Origin: Pectinatus haikarae | GTDB taxonomy: Bacteria > Bacillota > Negativicutes > Selenomonadales > Selenomonadaceae | Length of the DNA: 64,000 nt | Direction of reading: 5' to 3' | Assembly: GCF_015732185.1 (NCBI RefSeq) | Contig: NZ_WIQM01000008.1 | Coordinates: forward strand, 62,001 to 126,000 | In this document: piece after piece, positions 1 to 9,139 of the stretch | Numbering within the stretch: position 1 is the first letter of the stretch | How the letters are laid out: each line of letters opens with the position of its first letter | The notes under the pieces: generated by a model | Told to the model about the DNA's origin: nothing | Database searches by the model: none | What the model saw: the letters and a program-made list of their open reading frames with translations, nothing else | Translations under genes and position numbers: made by a program

Positions 1-2
1 CG

Positions 3-1460
3 CCGGTCATCCGTGCGGCAGCAATGGGTATCCTTTCCTATATGGCATTTGCTCTGGGCAGAGAAAGCCAGTCACGTTACCTGCTTTCCCTCATCGGTAT
101 TTTCATGCTCATCATATCACCTGGGCTGCTCCTTAATATCAGTTTCCAACTATCCTTTGCCGCCACGGCCGGTTTATTATATACATCCTCCTTCTTTCAA
201 AAAAGGCTGGCCTTTCTGCCCCGTTTTTTTGCGGTTTCTCTTTCCATAACCTTGGGCGCACAGTTTTTTTGTCTGCCGTTTTTGTCATGGTATTTTCACA
301 GCATTTCCTTGAGCTCATTAATCGCTAATATATTTGCTGTTCCTCTTGTAGACATGATCATCGTGGCCGCTTTGTCAGCAGTTTTCCTCAATCTGCTGCT
401 TCCCTTCTTTGCCTCTATTATCTTTGTTCTGTGCAGCCTGCTTTTAGGTCTCGTTCATGAAATAACACGCCTTTTGGCCCAATTGCCCGGCAGTATGCTT
501 TATCTTCCCTACCTTACTATCTCCGGCAGTATCTTCTATTATATCTGCTGGTTTATCATCTTAAATGACCGATTGTACAAATTATGCAGAGAATACTTCA
601 TACGGCACCATACTGTTTATACTGTATTTTTGTGCCTTTTTTTAACAGCGCTGCTTTATAATAATTTCAGGGAACACGATTTATCAGTTCATTTTATTGA
701 TGTTGGGCAAGGAGATGCCGCCTTGATCATCACCCCGCATGGCAGGGCGGTGATGATCGACACCGGCGGTATCCGTGACAGTGATTACGATGTAGGTAAA
801 AATGTTGACGTGCCTTATCTCTATCACTATGGCATAACCCGTCTTGATGGTATATTTTTAAGCCATGCACATGCCGACCATGCAGGCGGACTGTACGGAA
901 TTACCAAACAGATGCCCGTTTCCAAAATATTTATCGGGCATGAGAAAAACAGCGAATATGCCAGTGTATGGCATATTTCTCCTCAAAGCGATATAATGAA
1001 TAAAACAGTCGTAATGAATGAAAACCAGACCTTCACTCTGGATGGCGTGAAGTTCATTGTTTTGTATGCACCTCCTGCCGCCAATACCGACGATACCAAT
1101 GAAACTTCTGTCATCATAAAAGTTCTATATAAAAATTTCAACGTATTATTTACCGGTGATCTGCCCGCCCAAAGAGAAACCGAACTATTAAAAAAAGCGG
1201 GCAGAGATATCAATTGTACCGTACTCAAAGTAGCTCACCACGGCTCAAAGACATCTTCTTCCGAGGAATTTCTGGCAGCAGCACGGCCACGCTGGGCAGT
1301 GATCTCGGTAGGTGCTGAAAACAGCTATGGTCATCCGGACAAGAACGTGCTCGACCGGCTCAGCAATGTAAAGGCCTCAGTATTCAGAACCGATCAAAAC
1401 GGTGCTGTCGTCTTTTACACTGACGGTACAAAATGCACAATAGAGCCATACATCGAATAG
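3..1460 (+). CDS. comEC: ComEC/Rec2 competence protein, 5' part outside window
   Basis: This is the C-terminal part of ComEC, the inner-membrane channel that brings single-stranded DNA into the cell during transformation. The frame is open from the first bases of the window and reads PVIRAAAM, a motif of the competence domain, so the gene starts upstream. The first ~200 visible residues are hydrophobic membrane segments. A metallo-beta-lactamase-like domain follows, with HFIDVGQGDA, the metal motif SHAHADHAGG and a later VAHHGSKTSS. This is the usual ComEC order. The gene is followed directly by holA. The family assignment is secure; whether the cell is naturally competent cannot be judged here. 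Confidence 0.93.
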   Translation, partial: PVIRAAAMGILSYMAFALGRESQSRYLLSLIGIFMLIISPGLLLNISFQLSFAATAGLLYTSSFFQKRLAFLPRFFAVSLSITLGAQFFCLPFLSWYFHSISLSSLIANIFAVPLVDMIIVAALSAVFLNLLLPFFASIIFVLCSLLLGLVHEITRLLAQLPGSMLYLPYLTISGSIFYYICWFIILNDRLYKLCREYFIRHHTVYTVFLCLFLTALLYNNFREHDLSVHFIDVGQGDAALIITPHGRAVMIDTGGIRDSDYDVGKNVDVPYLYHYGITRLDGIFLSHAHADHAGGLYGITKQMPVSKIFIGHEKNSEYASVWHISPQSDIMNKTVVMNENQTFTLDGVKFIVLYAPPAANTDDTNETSVIIKVLYKNFNVLFTGDLPAQRETELLKKAGRDINCTVLKVAHHGSKTSSSEEFLAAARPRWAVISVGAENSYGHPDKNVLDRLSNVKASVFRTDQNGAVVFYTDGTKCTIEPYIE

Positions 1461-1474
1461 GGGGAATATTTTTC

Positions 1475-2485
1475 TTGCAATACGGTGAAGCAATGATATC
1501 ACTGCGAAAAAATGAATTAAAGAAACTCTATCTCATCGCCGGTGAAGAAAAATATCTCGCGGAAAAATTTTTAAATGCTTTAAAGGCAAAACTTTTACCG
1601 GAGGCTAAGCAGAATAATATAACAAAATTGGACGATACTGCTTCCGTGAACGACATAATTGAAGCTTGTTCGACTATGCCTTTTTTCTGCGATAAAAATA
1701 TTATCCATGTACACAGCAGTCTTTTCCGGGAAAAAAAAGGAAAAACCGCGGAAAAACGCGAGCTGTTATTTATTGATCTGCTGGCAAATATACCTGAATT
1801 TACAGTTCTCATACTGGAAACAGATGAAAAACCGGATAAAAGACGCAAGCTGTATAAAACAATCGAAAAATACGGCCTGGTATTCGAAGCGGAACCTGTG
1901 AGAGCTTATAATATCGGTGAATGGCTTAAGACAAAATTCAAAGAGATAGGAAAAACACCGGATACGGAGGCGTATGAATATCTTTTGGCAACGATAAACG
2001 TCATGCAGAAAGTATCTCTGGGCTTTCTTGATAAAGAGCTTGACAAGCTGGCTCTATTCACTGAAAGACGGGATATAAGAAAACATGATCTCATCGATAT
2101 ATTATCCGGTCTTCCTGAAATCTCTGCCTTTGCTCTGGCCGAAGCAGCGGGCAGCAGAGATCTCAAAAAAGCCTTAGCTCTTTTAGATAAACAGCTAAGC
2201 AGCGGCGTTCCGCGCATCAGCATTCTTATCATTCTTATCCGCCACATCCATCAGCTCTGGAAAATAAATTTCTATCTGACGCAAGGCGCAGACAGCCGGA
2301 TAATCGGGCAAAAACTTGGGCTGGTCCCCTTCATAGCTGAAAAACTTATCGTCCAGGCAAAACATTTTGAACTGCACACGCTGCGGGAGACGGTCTCCGC
2401 TCTCGCCGATGCCGATTATAAACTCAAAACAGGTCAGAATACTCCTGTCCTTTTTGAAGACATTTTGATACGGCTGTGCCGATAG
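1475..2485 (+). CDS. holA: DNA polymerase III delta subunit
   Basis: HolA is the clamp-loader delta subunit, which opens the beta sliding clamp during replication. The N-terminal segment KKLYLIAGEEKYLAEKF and the overall length of ~336 residues fit the HolA family, as does the position directly after comEC, a common arrangement in Firmicutes. I chose TTG at 1475 because AGGGGG at 1459-1464 lies 10 nt upstream; ATG at 1493 (MISLRKNELKK) is an alternative with a weaker site. The longer frame from 1433 overlaps comEC and has no ribosome-binding site. The two genes are probably co-transcribed. Confidence 0.85.
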   Translation: MQYGEAMISLRKNELKKLYLIAGEEKYLAEKFLNALKAKLLPEAKQNNITKLDDTASVNDIIEACSTMPFFCDKNIIHVHSSLFREKKGKTAEKRELLFIDLLANIPEFTVLILETDEKPDKRRKLYKTIEKYGLVFEAEPVRAYNIGEWLKTKFKEIGKTPDTEAYEYLLATINVMQKVSLGFLDKELDKLALFTERRDIRKHDLIDILSGLPEISAFALAEAAGSRDLKKALALLDKQLSSGVPRISILIILIRHIHQLWKINFYLTQGADSRIIGQKLGLVPFIAEKLIVQAKHFELHTLRETVSALADADYKLKTGQNTPVLFEDILIRLCR

Positions 2486-2642
2486 CAGCACAGCACTGTA
2501 TATTCTGACGGAGATAAATCCATATCCGGACCAGTCTCTATTTATATATTTTCTCATTATATACTTTGTAGTATAATTTATGGTATATAAAGTTCTGCAT
2601 ATGTTCAGTTATTTTTAGCAAACTTCAGAGGAGCAATAGATT

Positions 2643-3728
2643 TTGGACATTACCCTAGATACAATAGAAGATAAAATACACAGCGGCCAACGCCTTTCAA
2701 AGGAAGACGGACTGGCTCTTTATTCATCAAACGACCTTGCCAGAATAGGACAGCTGGCAGATTCCGTAAGGAAAAAAATAAGCGGTGATTATGTATATTA
2801 TAATGTAAATCTGCACGTAAATCTTACTAATATATGCATTGGTCAGTGCAAGTTCTGCGCATTCGGCTGTAAAAGCAGCAGTGATAAAGCTTATGAGCTC
2901 ACAAAACAATCTGTTCTCAGCAGGATAGCAAAAGCCGCCGAAGATCCTGATATGAAAAATCTGCATATCGTAAGCGGGCTGCACCCCGACTGGCCTTATG
3001 AATACTATCTTGATATTATAAAAACCATTAAGGCAAATTTCCCCTTGCTTCATTTGAAGGGGTTTACCGGTGTCGAAATAATGCATTTTGTAAAGATAAG
3101 CGGAAAATCAATAGAAACCGTTCTGCGGGAGCTGATCGCCGCCGGACTTGAGGCCATGCCCGGCGGTGGTGCGGAAATACTTGATGACAGCATCCGCCAG
3201 ATACTCTGCCCCAACAAAGCTACCAGCACCGAATGGCTTGAGGTCGCCCGTACTGCCCACAGACTCGGTATAACCACAAATGCCAGCATGCTGTATGGTC
3301 ATATAGAAACCAAGGAGCAGAGAATAAATCATCTTCTGACACTTCGTGCTCTGCAAGACGAAACAGGCGGTCTCCAGACCTTTATCTGCTTTCCCTTTCA
3401 GCCCAAGAACACAGCGCTGGAGGATTCCATCACTCGGACAAGTGTATGGGATGACCTGAAAACAATGGCTATAAGCCGACTGATGCTGGATAATATCCAC
3501 AATATCAAAGCCTACTGGGTCATGCTGACCCTGCCTGTCGCTATGCTGGCTCTGGGCTTCGGTGCCAATGATATAGACGGCACTGTCGGCGGTGAAAAAA
3601 TAATGCACGCAGCCGGTGTCAGTTCGCAAAAAGCTCTTTCCAAAAACATTCTTATTGATGCGATAAGAGAAGCCGGCAGAATACCGGCAGAATGCGACTG
3701 TAACTCCAAAATCATTCGGACATTTTAA
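2643..3728 (+). CDS. mqnE: Aminofutalosine synthase-like radical SAM enzyme, copy 1
   Basis: This is a radical SAM protein of the MqnE/MqnC/CofH group. The cluster motif CX3CX2C is at about residues 65, 69 and 72 (TNICIGQCKFCAF), preceded by YYNVNLHVN, which resembles MqnE more than MqnC. Later motifs are MPGGGAEILDD, TNASMLYGHIET and LQDETGG. MqnE joins SAM-derived adenosyl to 3-enolpyruvyl-benzoate, making aminofutalosine for menaquinone. The start is TTG with AGAGGAG about 10 nt upstream. A close paralogue follows 18 nt downstream, then an MqnC-like gene, so this is a menaquinone operon. MqnA and MqnD are not in the window. Which of the two MqnE-like copies does the known reaction is unclear. 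Confidence 0.82.
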   Translation: MDITLDTIEDKIHSGQRLSKEDGLALYSSNDLARIGQLADSVRKKISGDYVYYNVNLHVNLTNICIGQCKFCAFGCKSSSDKAYELTKQSVLSRIAKAAEDPDMKNLHIVSGLHPDWPYEYYLDIIKTIKANFPLLHLKGFTGVEIMHFVKISGKSIETVLRELIAAGLEAMPGGGAEILDDSIRQILCPNKATSTEWLEVARTAHRLGITTNASMLYGHIETKEQRINHLLTLRALQDETGGLQTFICFPFQPKNTALEDSITRTSVWDDLKTMAISRLMLDNIHNIKAYWVMLTLPVAMLALGFGANDIDGTVGGEKIMHAAGVSSQKALSKNILIDAIREAGRIPAECDCNSKIIRTF

Positions 3729-3746
3729 GATAAACGAGGTTTTATT

Positions 3747-4847
3747 ATGGATGAACTAACTAGAGCCCGCCAAAAAGCCTGCGCCGGTTCACGCTTATCA
3801 TTTGATGAGGCACTGCTTCTTTACCGGAAAGCGTCTCTTCTTGAGCTTGGCCAATGGGCAAGAGCCGCAAAGGAACGGCACAGCGGTAAAAATGTCTATT
3901 ACAACATCAACCGCCACATAAATCTGAGCAACACCTGCACAGCCTTGTGTCCGCTCTGTGCTTTTTCCGCAAAGCAAGGCGACACCCGCGGCTATATCCT
4001 TTCTCCTGAAAAAGTCGCAGAAATGATCAGCAGAGCCATGCAGGAAACCCCCGGTCTCACCGAGATACATATAGTAAGCTCCCTGTGCCCTGATACGAAC
4101 TTCTCCTATTATACAGATATTCTGCATACCGTCAGAAAGCTATTGCCGCATGTCCATATTCAAGCATTTACGCCTGCGGAGATAATTTATTTCACAAAAA
4201 TAAGCGGTCTTTCTATCAAAGAAGTATTGCAGCACCTGAAGGATGCAGGGTTATCCTCTCTTCCGGGCGGCGGTGCGGAAATCCTTGATGACAGTGTCAG
4301 ACAGATCATATGTCCTGACAAAGCGTCTTCAGCTGAGTGGATAGAGACCATGAAAACAGCCCATTCCATGGGCATTCCCACTAACAGCTCAATTCTTTAC
4401 GGCCACATCGAAACCACAGAGCAACGTTTGGCCCATTTATTCAAGCTGCGTGCCATACAGGATGAAACCGGCGGCTTTGGCGCTTTTGTCTCCTTTCCTT
4501 TTTATCCGCAGAATACCAAGCTTGCCGAATTATATACGATAAAACCTCTGACCGCTTGGGAAAATCTCAAATTTATTGCCCTGTCGCGTCTTGTTCTTGA
4601 TAATATTGATCATATCAAGGCTTTCTGGATAATGCTCAGTGAAGAGATAGCCCAGCTTTCTCTGGCATTCGGTGCTGATGATCTCGACGGAACAGTGGGA
4701 GAAGAGAAAATAATCCATGCGGCAGGTGCCAAAAGCGGCAGTATCATGACAAGGAAAAAATTGAATGATATGATCGTCCAAGCCGGTTACATTCCGGCAG
4801 AACGCGATTCCTTATATAATATTATCAAACAGGCGGTTCCGAGCTGA
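3747..4847 (+). CDS. Aminofutalosine synthase-like radical SAM enzyme, copy 2
   Basis: This is the second MqnE-type radical SAM protein, 366 residues, with the cluster cysteines at about 64, 68 and 71 in SNTCTALCPLCAF. It shares with the preceding gene the motifs YYNINRHINL, LPGGGAEILDD, ILYGHIETTEQR and IQDETGG and the C-terminal segment FGADDLDGTVG. The loop around the cluster differs: LCPLC instead of QCKFC. The two genes are probably an old tandem duplication, as the proteins are alike along their length but the DNA is clearly diverged. It lies 18 nt after copy 1 and 42 nt before mqnC. It may be a second MqnE, a partner, or an enzyme for a related substrate; the sequence does not settle this. 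Confidence 0.75.
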   Translation: MDELTRARQKACAGSRLSFDEALLLYRKASLLELGQWARAAKERHSGKNVYYNINRHINLSNTCTALCPLCAFSAKQGDTRGYILSPEKVAEMISRAMQETPGLTEIHIVSSLCPDTNFSYYTDILHTVRKLLPHVHIQAFTPAEIIYFTKISGLSIKEVLQHLKDAGLSSLPGGGAEILDDSVRQIICPDKASSAEWIETMKTAHSMGIPTNSSILYGHIETTEQRLAHLFKLRAIQDETGGFGAFVSFPFYPQNTKLAELYTIKPLTAWENLKFIALSRLVLDNIDHIKAFWIMLSEEIAQLSLAFGADDLDGTVGEEKIIHAAGAKSGSIMTRKKLNDMIVQAGYIPAERDSLYNIIKQAVPS

Positions 4848-4889
4848 ATACCCTCTGTCTGCAACATTAATTACACACAGGAGAAATAA

Positions 4890-5921
4890 ATGGAACGATT
4901 GACTGATGAAAGGGCTGTATCCCTTCTCCACAATGAAGATATACTGACACTCGGGCAGCAGGCGGATCAAGTCCGCCGGCAGATGCATCCCGGCAATACC
5001 GTAACCTTTATCATTGACCGAAACATAAATTACACCAATATATGCATAAATGAATGCAATTTTTGCGCCTTTTACCGTCGTCCTGGAGAAAAAGGCGCGT
5101 ATTTGCTATCTATTGATGCCATTCTGCAAAAGGTGCGGGAAACCGTCGATGCCGGCGGTACACAGATAATGCTGCAAGGCGGCCTGCATCCCGACGCAGG
5201 CTTCGAATACTACATTGATATGCTGACTGCCATCAAAAAAAACTATGATATCACCATTCATTCGTTCACTGCCACAGAAATACTTCATTTCAGCAAAATC
5301 ACCGGCTATTCTGTCACCGAAGTATTAAAACGCCTGCAGGCTGCCGGTCTGTCTTCGCTGCCCGGCGGCGGCGCGGAAATCCTCGCTGACAGAGTCAGGA
5401 AAATTGTCAGCCCAAAAAAAATCATGACGGATGAGTGGCTGAATATAATGCGCTGTGCCCATGGCATAGGCATGAAGACGACTGCTACTATGGTGCTCGG
5501 TCTCGGTGAAACCATAGATGAACGCGTTGAGCATATGCGTAAAATACGCACCCTGCAAGATGAAACAGGCGGTTTTCGTGCTTTTATCATATGGACTTTT
5601 CAGCCCGGTCACACGAAGCTCGGCGGAGAAAAACTATCCTCCTGGGAATACTTGAAAACCTTGGCTACGGCACGCCTTTATTTTGATAATATAAGCCATA
5701 TGCAAGGTTCATGGGTCACTCAGGGTAAAAACATCGGTCAGCTGACTCTGACTTTCGGTGCCGATGATCTCGGCAGTGTCATGCTCGAAGAAAATGTCGT
5801 ACGTGCTGCGGGGACGTCACATCATATGTCTGTGAATACCATGGCAGACATCATAAAAAAAACAGGCAGCATTCCCGCACAGCGTGATACTGCTTATAAT
5901 ATAATACGTTACTGCAAATAA
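4890..5921 (+). CDS. mqnC: Cyclic dehypoxanthine futalosine synthase
   Basis: MqnC is a radical SAM enzyme that cyclises dehypoxanthine futalosine in the futalosine route to menaquinone. The 343-residue product has FIIDRNINYTNICINECNFCAFYR-type sequence (cysteines at about 52, 56 and 59), where the IDRNINYTN and CAFYR segments mark MqnC rather than MqnE. It also has QGGLHPDAGFEYY, LPGGGAEIL, TATMVLGLGET and a C-terminal FGADDLGS. The ATG at 4890 follows AGGAGAAA. It is the third radical SAM gene in the run and is followed 31 nt later by a nucleoside phosphorylase-like gene, which suggests one operon. Confidence 0.88.
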   Translation: MERLTDERAVSLLHNEDILTLGQQADQVRRQMHPGNTVTFIIDRNINYTNICINECNFCAFYRRPGEKGAYLLSIDAILQKVRETVDAGGTQIMLQGGLHPDAGFEYYIDMLTAIKKNYDITIHSFTATEILHFSKITGYSVTEVLKRLQAAGLSSLPGGGAEILADRVRKIVSPKKIMTDEWLNIMRCAHGIGMKTTATMVLGLGETIDERVEHMRKIRTLQDETGGFRAFIIWTFQPGHTKLGGEKLSSWEYLKTLATARLYFDNISHMQGSWVTQGKNIGQLTLTFGADDLGSVMLEENVVRAAGTSHHMSVNTMADIIKKTGSIPAQRDTAYNIIRYCK

Positions 5922-5952
5922 TTACATTTATATTTGATCGGAGGCAATATAT

Positions 5953-6786
5953 TTGACTGAACAAAATATCCCAAAAGCAGAATTTGCCGTGATAGGCGGC
6001 TCCGGCACCTTATCCAGCAATTTCCCCGCCAACGCGGGCGACAGCGATGTAAAAGTTCTTGCTGATCATCTTATTTTTGAAACACCTTACGGTAAAACGA
6101 CTGAGCTTCGTCTTTTCGAAGTTGCCGGTAAAAAAGTGCTGACCTGTAAAATGCATGGCTGGAGAAGCGGAGTCAGCCGCTCGGATGCTTCAAGACAGCT
6201 TTTTTGGACGTTCCGCGAAGCCGGTGTCAAAAGGATCATATCAGAAGGCGGTGTGGGGACTGTCAATAAACTGCTGGATACGCGCGACTTTCTCATACCG
6301 GATGATTACCTTGATCTTTCCGTGCGAAAAGATGTGGGCCTTGAAGGAAAATATTTATTGGTCATGCGTGATCCGCTTTGTCCCCAGATGCGCAAAGTAC
6401 TTATCGAAACAACAAAAAAACTTTTTGAAGGCAGAGTTTTTACCCGTGGTATTTATGCAAACACAGACGGACGACATTTCGAAAGCCCCGCTGAAATAGC
6501 CATGATGAACGGTCATGCAGATATTGTAGGCCAGAGCATCTGCCCTGAAGTATACCTTGCGCGCGAAATAGGTGCCTGCTATGCCGGTCTTTACTATGTG
6601 GTAAATTACGGCGAAGGCATAAGGAAATCATGGTCCCATGAAGAATTGGAAGATATTTTTTATGATGATGCGCCGATGATAGGAAACATCATTCTGCATA
6701 CAATTCGCACTCTTCCCTCCGACAAAAACTGCGAATGCCTTTCCTTGCGCAAAGAAACTTTGTTAAAAGGCATTTATGATGATTAG
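5953..6786 (+). CDS. MTA phosphorylase-like nucleoside phosphorylase family protein
   Basis: The protein belongs to the PNP/MTAP superfamily. It has the N-terminal phosphate loop-like VIGGSGT, then GIYANTDGRHFESPAEI, IVGQSICPEVYLAREIGACY and YVVNYGEG, which align in order with the GxYxxTEGPRFETxAEI and GMTxxPEVxLAREL regions of MTAP. Length (277) is normal for MTAP. The segment equivalent to the MTAP phosphate/base site (usually TACGSL-like) reads SEGGVGTVN, which is unusual. The start is TTG after GGAGG. Its place directly behind mqnC suggests it removes the base from aminofutalosine or futalosine, a step done elsewhere by MqnB or MTAN hydrolases. The alternative is purine or MTA salvage. 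The role is inferred from context. Confidence 0.72.
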   Translation: MTEQNIPKAEFAVIGGSGTLSSNFPANAGDSDVKVLADHLIFETPYGKTTELRLFEVAGKKVLTCKMHGWRSGVSRSDASRQLFWTFREAGVKRIISEGGVGTVNKLLDTRDFLIPDDYLDLSVRKDVGLEGKYLLVMRDPLCPQMRKVLIETTKKLFEGRVFTRGIYANTDGRHFESPAEIAMMNGHADIVGQSICPEVYLAREIGACYAGLYYVVNYGEGIRKSWSHEELEDIFYDDAPMIGNIILHTIRTLPSDKNCECLSLRKETLLKGIYDD

Positions 6787-7627
6787 CACGATCTCGTCCG
6801 GAAGTGATATCCTGTTGTCCTGCCGCAAAATACCTCTGATTTTTCTATTGACAGCCATTTTCACTGCTCTTTTACCTGCGCTGTCATATGCTGCTAACGG
6901 AACAGCCGCAGTCCTGCCTTTCACGGATGACTCCGGCAAACGTCTCGGCACAGCGGCAGGTGATATATTTACTGCCCGGCTTACCGATGAAGCCGTCTTT
7001 ACCCTTATCAGTAATCCCCAGCTATCCGCACTGACTCCCAAAAATAATTACGGCAGCTCTGGCGATCTGAAGACAGCGCTTGAAACAGGGCGCATGCTCA
7101 ATGTTGATTATCTGATAATCGGGCATATAGATTCTGCCTCCATGGAAAAAAATTCTGTTATCTTTGCCAGCCAGTATGAAGCCACGGTCAGGCTGAATAT
7201 AAGGATCATAAGCTGTTTCACAGGTGAAACTGTTTATTCATCCAATGCCGAAGGAACAGATCAAAATATCAAAATAAAAGGCTTCGGCGGCAAGGCCGAT
7301 TATACAAATGCTCTGGAAGATGCTGCCGATAAAATAATGCGTCAATTAAATCGAAATTATCCGGTATATGCCAAAATAGCTGCTGTAAATGGTGAAGAAC
7401 TCTATATTAATGCGGGCAGCCAATCCGGCATAAAATCCGGTGATATTTTTACAATATACGAAACGGGCGCGGCTGTCATTGACCCTGATACAGGTAAAAT
7501 GCTCACATATCAGAAAAAGAAAATAGGCACATTAAAAATTATCCGCGTAGAGAGCCATGCTTCTGTCGGGCAGCTGCAGAATAAAGCCAGCCCGCAAATA
7601 GGTCAGACCGTTATCAAAGAGGGCTGA
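6776..7627 (+). CDS. Exported CsgG-like protein
   Basis: The 283-residue product starts with a long signal sequence (hydrophobic IFLLTAIFTALLPALSYA, likely cut after SYA). The mature part opens with GTAAVLPFTDDSG and continues with AAGDIFTARLTD, GRMLNVDYLIIGHID and ALEDAADKIMRQLNRN, the pattern of CsgG/LpoB/TolB-N-type periplasmic domains. The C-terminal ~80 residues (VNGEELYINAGSQSGIKSGD and IGTLKIIRVE) look like a small beta domain of the FlgT type. It overlaps the preceding gene by 11 nt, so the two are translationally coupled. There is no lipobox cysteine. A role at the envelope or outer membrane is inferred; the partner is unknown. Confidence 0.6.
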   Translation: MMISTISSGSDILLSCRKIPLIFLLTAIFTALLPALSYAANGTAAVLPFTDDSGKRLGTAAGDIFTARLTDEAVFTLISNPQLSALTPKNNYGSSGDLKTALETGRMLNVDYLIIGHIDSASMEKNSVIFASQYEATVRLNIRIISCFTGETVYSSNAEGTDQNIKIKGFGGKADYTNALEDAADKIMRQLNRNYPVYAKIAAVNGEELYINAGSQSGIKSGDIFTIYETGAAVIDPDTGKMLTYQKKKIGTLKIIRVESHASVGQLQNKASPQIGQTVIKEG

Positions 7628-7652
7628 TGCTTTATCGGTGCCTTATGCCTAT

Positions 7653-7681
7653 TTGTCGTACAGGTATTTTTGTGCTATACT
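7653..7681 (+). promoter_or_regulatory. Sigma-A type promoter for the M23 peptidase gene
   Basis: TTGTCG at 7653-7658 and TATACT at 7676-7681 are separated by 17 nt, and TG one base before the -10 makes it an extended -10 site. It lies in the 110-nt gap before the peptidase gene. Confidence 0.55.
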
Positions 7682-7737
7682 TATGAACGTTCTTGTTGAC
7701 ACTGTGATGAAACGTATTGATGCATGGAGGATTTTTA

Positions 7738-8661
7738 ATGCCAAGCGAAAAACAATGCCGTGAATATACGATCAAGCTTATCCCCAGTGATGGTGGTACA
7801 GTGCGCAATATTCACCTGACATCCCGACTTTTCAAATACGCAATAGCTTCTCTTATAGCCGGGGGACTTTTACTTATAGCGGTATTCTGCTTTGCCGGCT
7901 ACTCTTTTTTTGCCAACAAAGTCGATAAACAAACTATTGAAGATCTGCAGAACGCCAACACCATTCAGCAGGAAAAGCTGACTGAGCTGGCACAAAAGGC
8001 CACACAGCTGCAGAGTGATCTTGATAAACTCAACGCTACCGAAAAAGAATTGAAATCTATTTCCAATATCGATGTCCCGACTACTGACGATTCGTCAGCA
8101 AGCCAAAATGTCAATACCGACGGAGGACAGGGCGGACCTGTCATCGCGCCGGATGTTCAAAATCTTTCCGAAGTGCTGGCAAATTTGGAAAAACGTGTTG
8201 CCATTCATCAGGAAAATATGGAAAATCTGCGGCAGGCTCTTATTACGCAGCGCAAGCAGCAGGATCTTATGGCAGAAAAATCCATAACCACGCCAATGGG
8301 AATGCCTACCGGCGGTTCCATAAGCTCACCATACGGATTCAGATGGAACGGTACGGATTTTCATCCTGGTATCGATATCGCCAATGATTACGGCGCTCCT
8401 ATCAGAGCCACAGCAGACGGTGTAATCACCACTGCCGGTTGGAACTCAGGCGGTTATGGCAATATGGTCGATATAGATCACGGCAACGGTATAATCACCC
8501 GCTATGGCCATGCATCCAGTGTAGTCGTGTCAGTCGGCCAGCATGTCAAGCGCGGACAAATAATTGCTTATGTCGGCAGCACCGGGTTCAGCACGGGGCC
8601 GCATGTACACTACGAGGTGCGTGTAAACAACAGACCGGTCGATCCATCCAGTTATCTTTAA
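7738..8661 (+). CDS. Membrane-anchored M23 (LytM-type) endopeptidase
   Basis: This is a cell-wall endopeptidase-type protein. A cytoplasmic N-terminus of ~30 residues is followed by one membrane helix (YAIASLIAGGLLLIAVFCFA), then a coiled-coil region rich in Gln, Glu and Leu (about residues 65-180), and a C-terminal M23 domain. The domain has the zinc motifs FHPGIDIA and GPHVHYEV plus HGNGIITRYGHAS, so it appears catalytically complete. ATG at 7738 is chosen because TGGAGG lies 7 nt upstream; the frame is also open from 7717. It probably remodels peptidoglycan during growth or division. It has its own promoter and is followed by a terminator. Confidence 0.85.
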   Translation: MPSEKQCREYTIKLIPSDGGTVRNIHLTSRLFKYAIASLIAGGLLLIAVFCFAGYSFFANKVDKQTIEDLQNANTIQQEKLTELAQKATQLQSDLDKLNATEKELKSISNIDVPTTDDSSASQNVNTDGGQGGPVIAPDVQNLSEVLANLEKRVAIHQENMENLRQALITQRKQQDLMAEKSITTPMGMPTGGSISSPYGFRWNGTDFHPGIDIANDYGAPIRATADGVITTAGWNSGGYGNMVDIDHGNGIITRYGHASSVVVSVGQHVKRGQIIAYVGSTGFSTGPHVHYEVRVNNRPVDPSSYL

Positions 8662-8728
8662 AATACAGACCGCACCAAAAAATTAAAAATATTGCAATGA
8701 TCAAATTCATTGTTTAAACGGTATTCAG

Positions 8729-8765
8729 CCACGGATTTTATAATAATCTGTGGTCTTTTTTTATT
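8729..8765 (+). terminator. Intrinsic terminator after the M23 gene
   Basis: A 9-bp stem (8729-8737 with 8745-8753, one G-U pair) is followed by a run of T. Confidence 0.7.
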
Positions 8766-9014
8766 TCTTTACAAGTATTTTGTATACTGCAATACAATAC
8801 AATACATATTTTAAATAAATATTAAGAGTAAATCTTATAAACCATTATTATAATTACAATTATACATTACGTGCATTTTATCACATTTTATTAAAAATAT
8901 GTATAAAAATTCTTTTTATGTATTTTATACATATTTATATGGAATAAAGATTGTATTTCATTCTCTTTTTGCCTAAAGAATACAATATTTTAGTATAAAA
9001 CAAGAATTTTTTTA
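8766..9014. other. AT-rich non-coding stretch
   Basis: About 250 nt of very AT-rich sequence lies between the terminator and the glutamate synthase promoter. I see no convincing reading frame or RNA gene in it. Confidence 0.6.
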
Positions 9015-9043
9015 TTGACAGTATAAGAATACATTAATATAAT
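9015..9043 (+). promoter_or_regulatory. Consensus promoter of the glutamate synthase operon
   Basis: TTGACA at 9015-9020 and TATAAT at 9038-9043 are exactly 17 nt apart, a perfect sigma-A consensus. Transcription should start near 9050, giving a leader of ~220 nt before the first gene. Confidence 0.8.
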
Positions 9044-9139
9044 TATATATGCGTCTATTTCCTATCTGCTAGTCGTTCTATATAATTATATTGTTATAGA
9101 TGTTTGTTGAGAGTGGAATCATACCTTATTATTTTTGAG

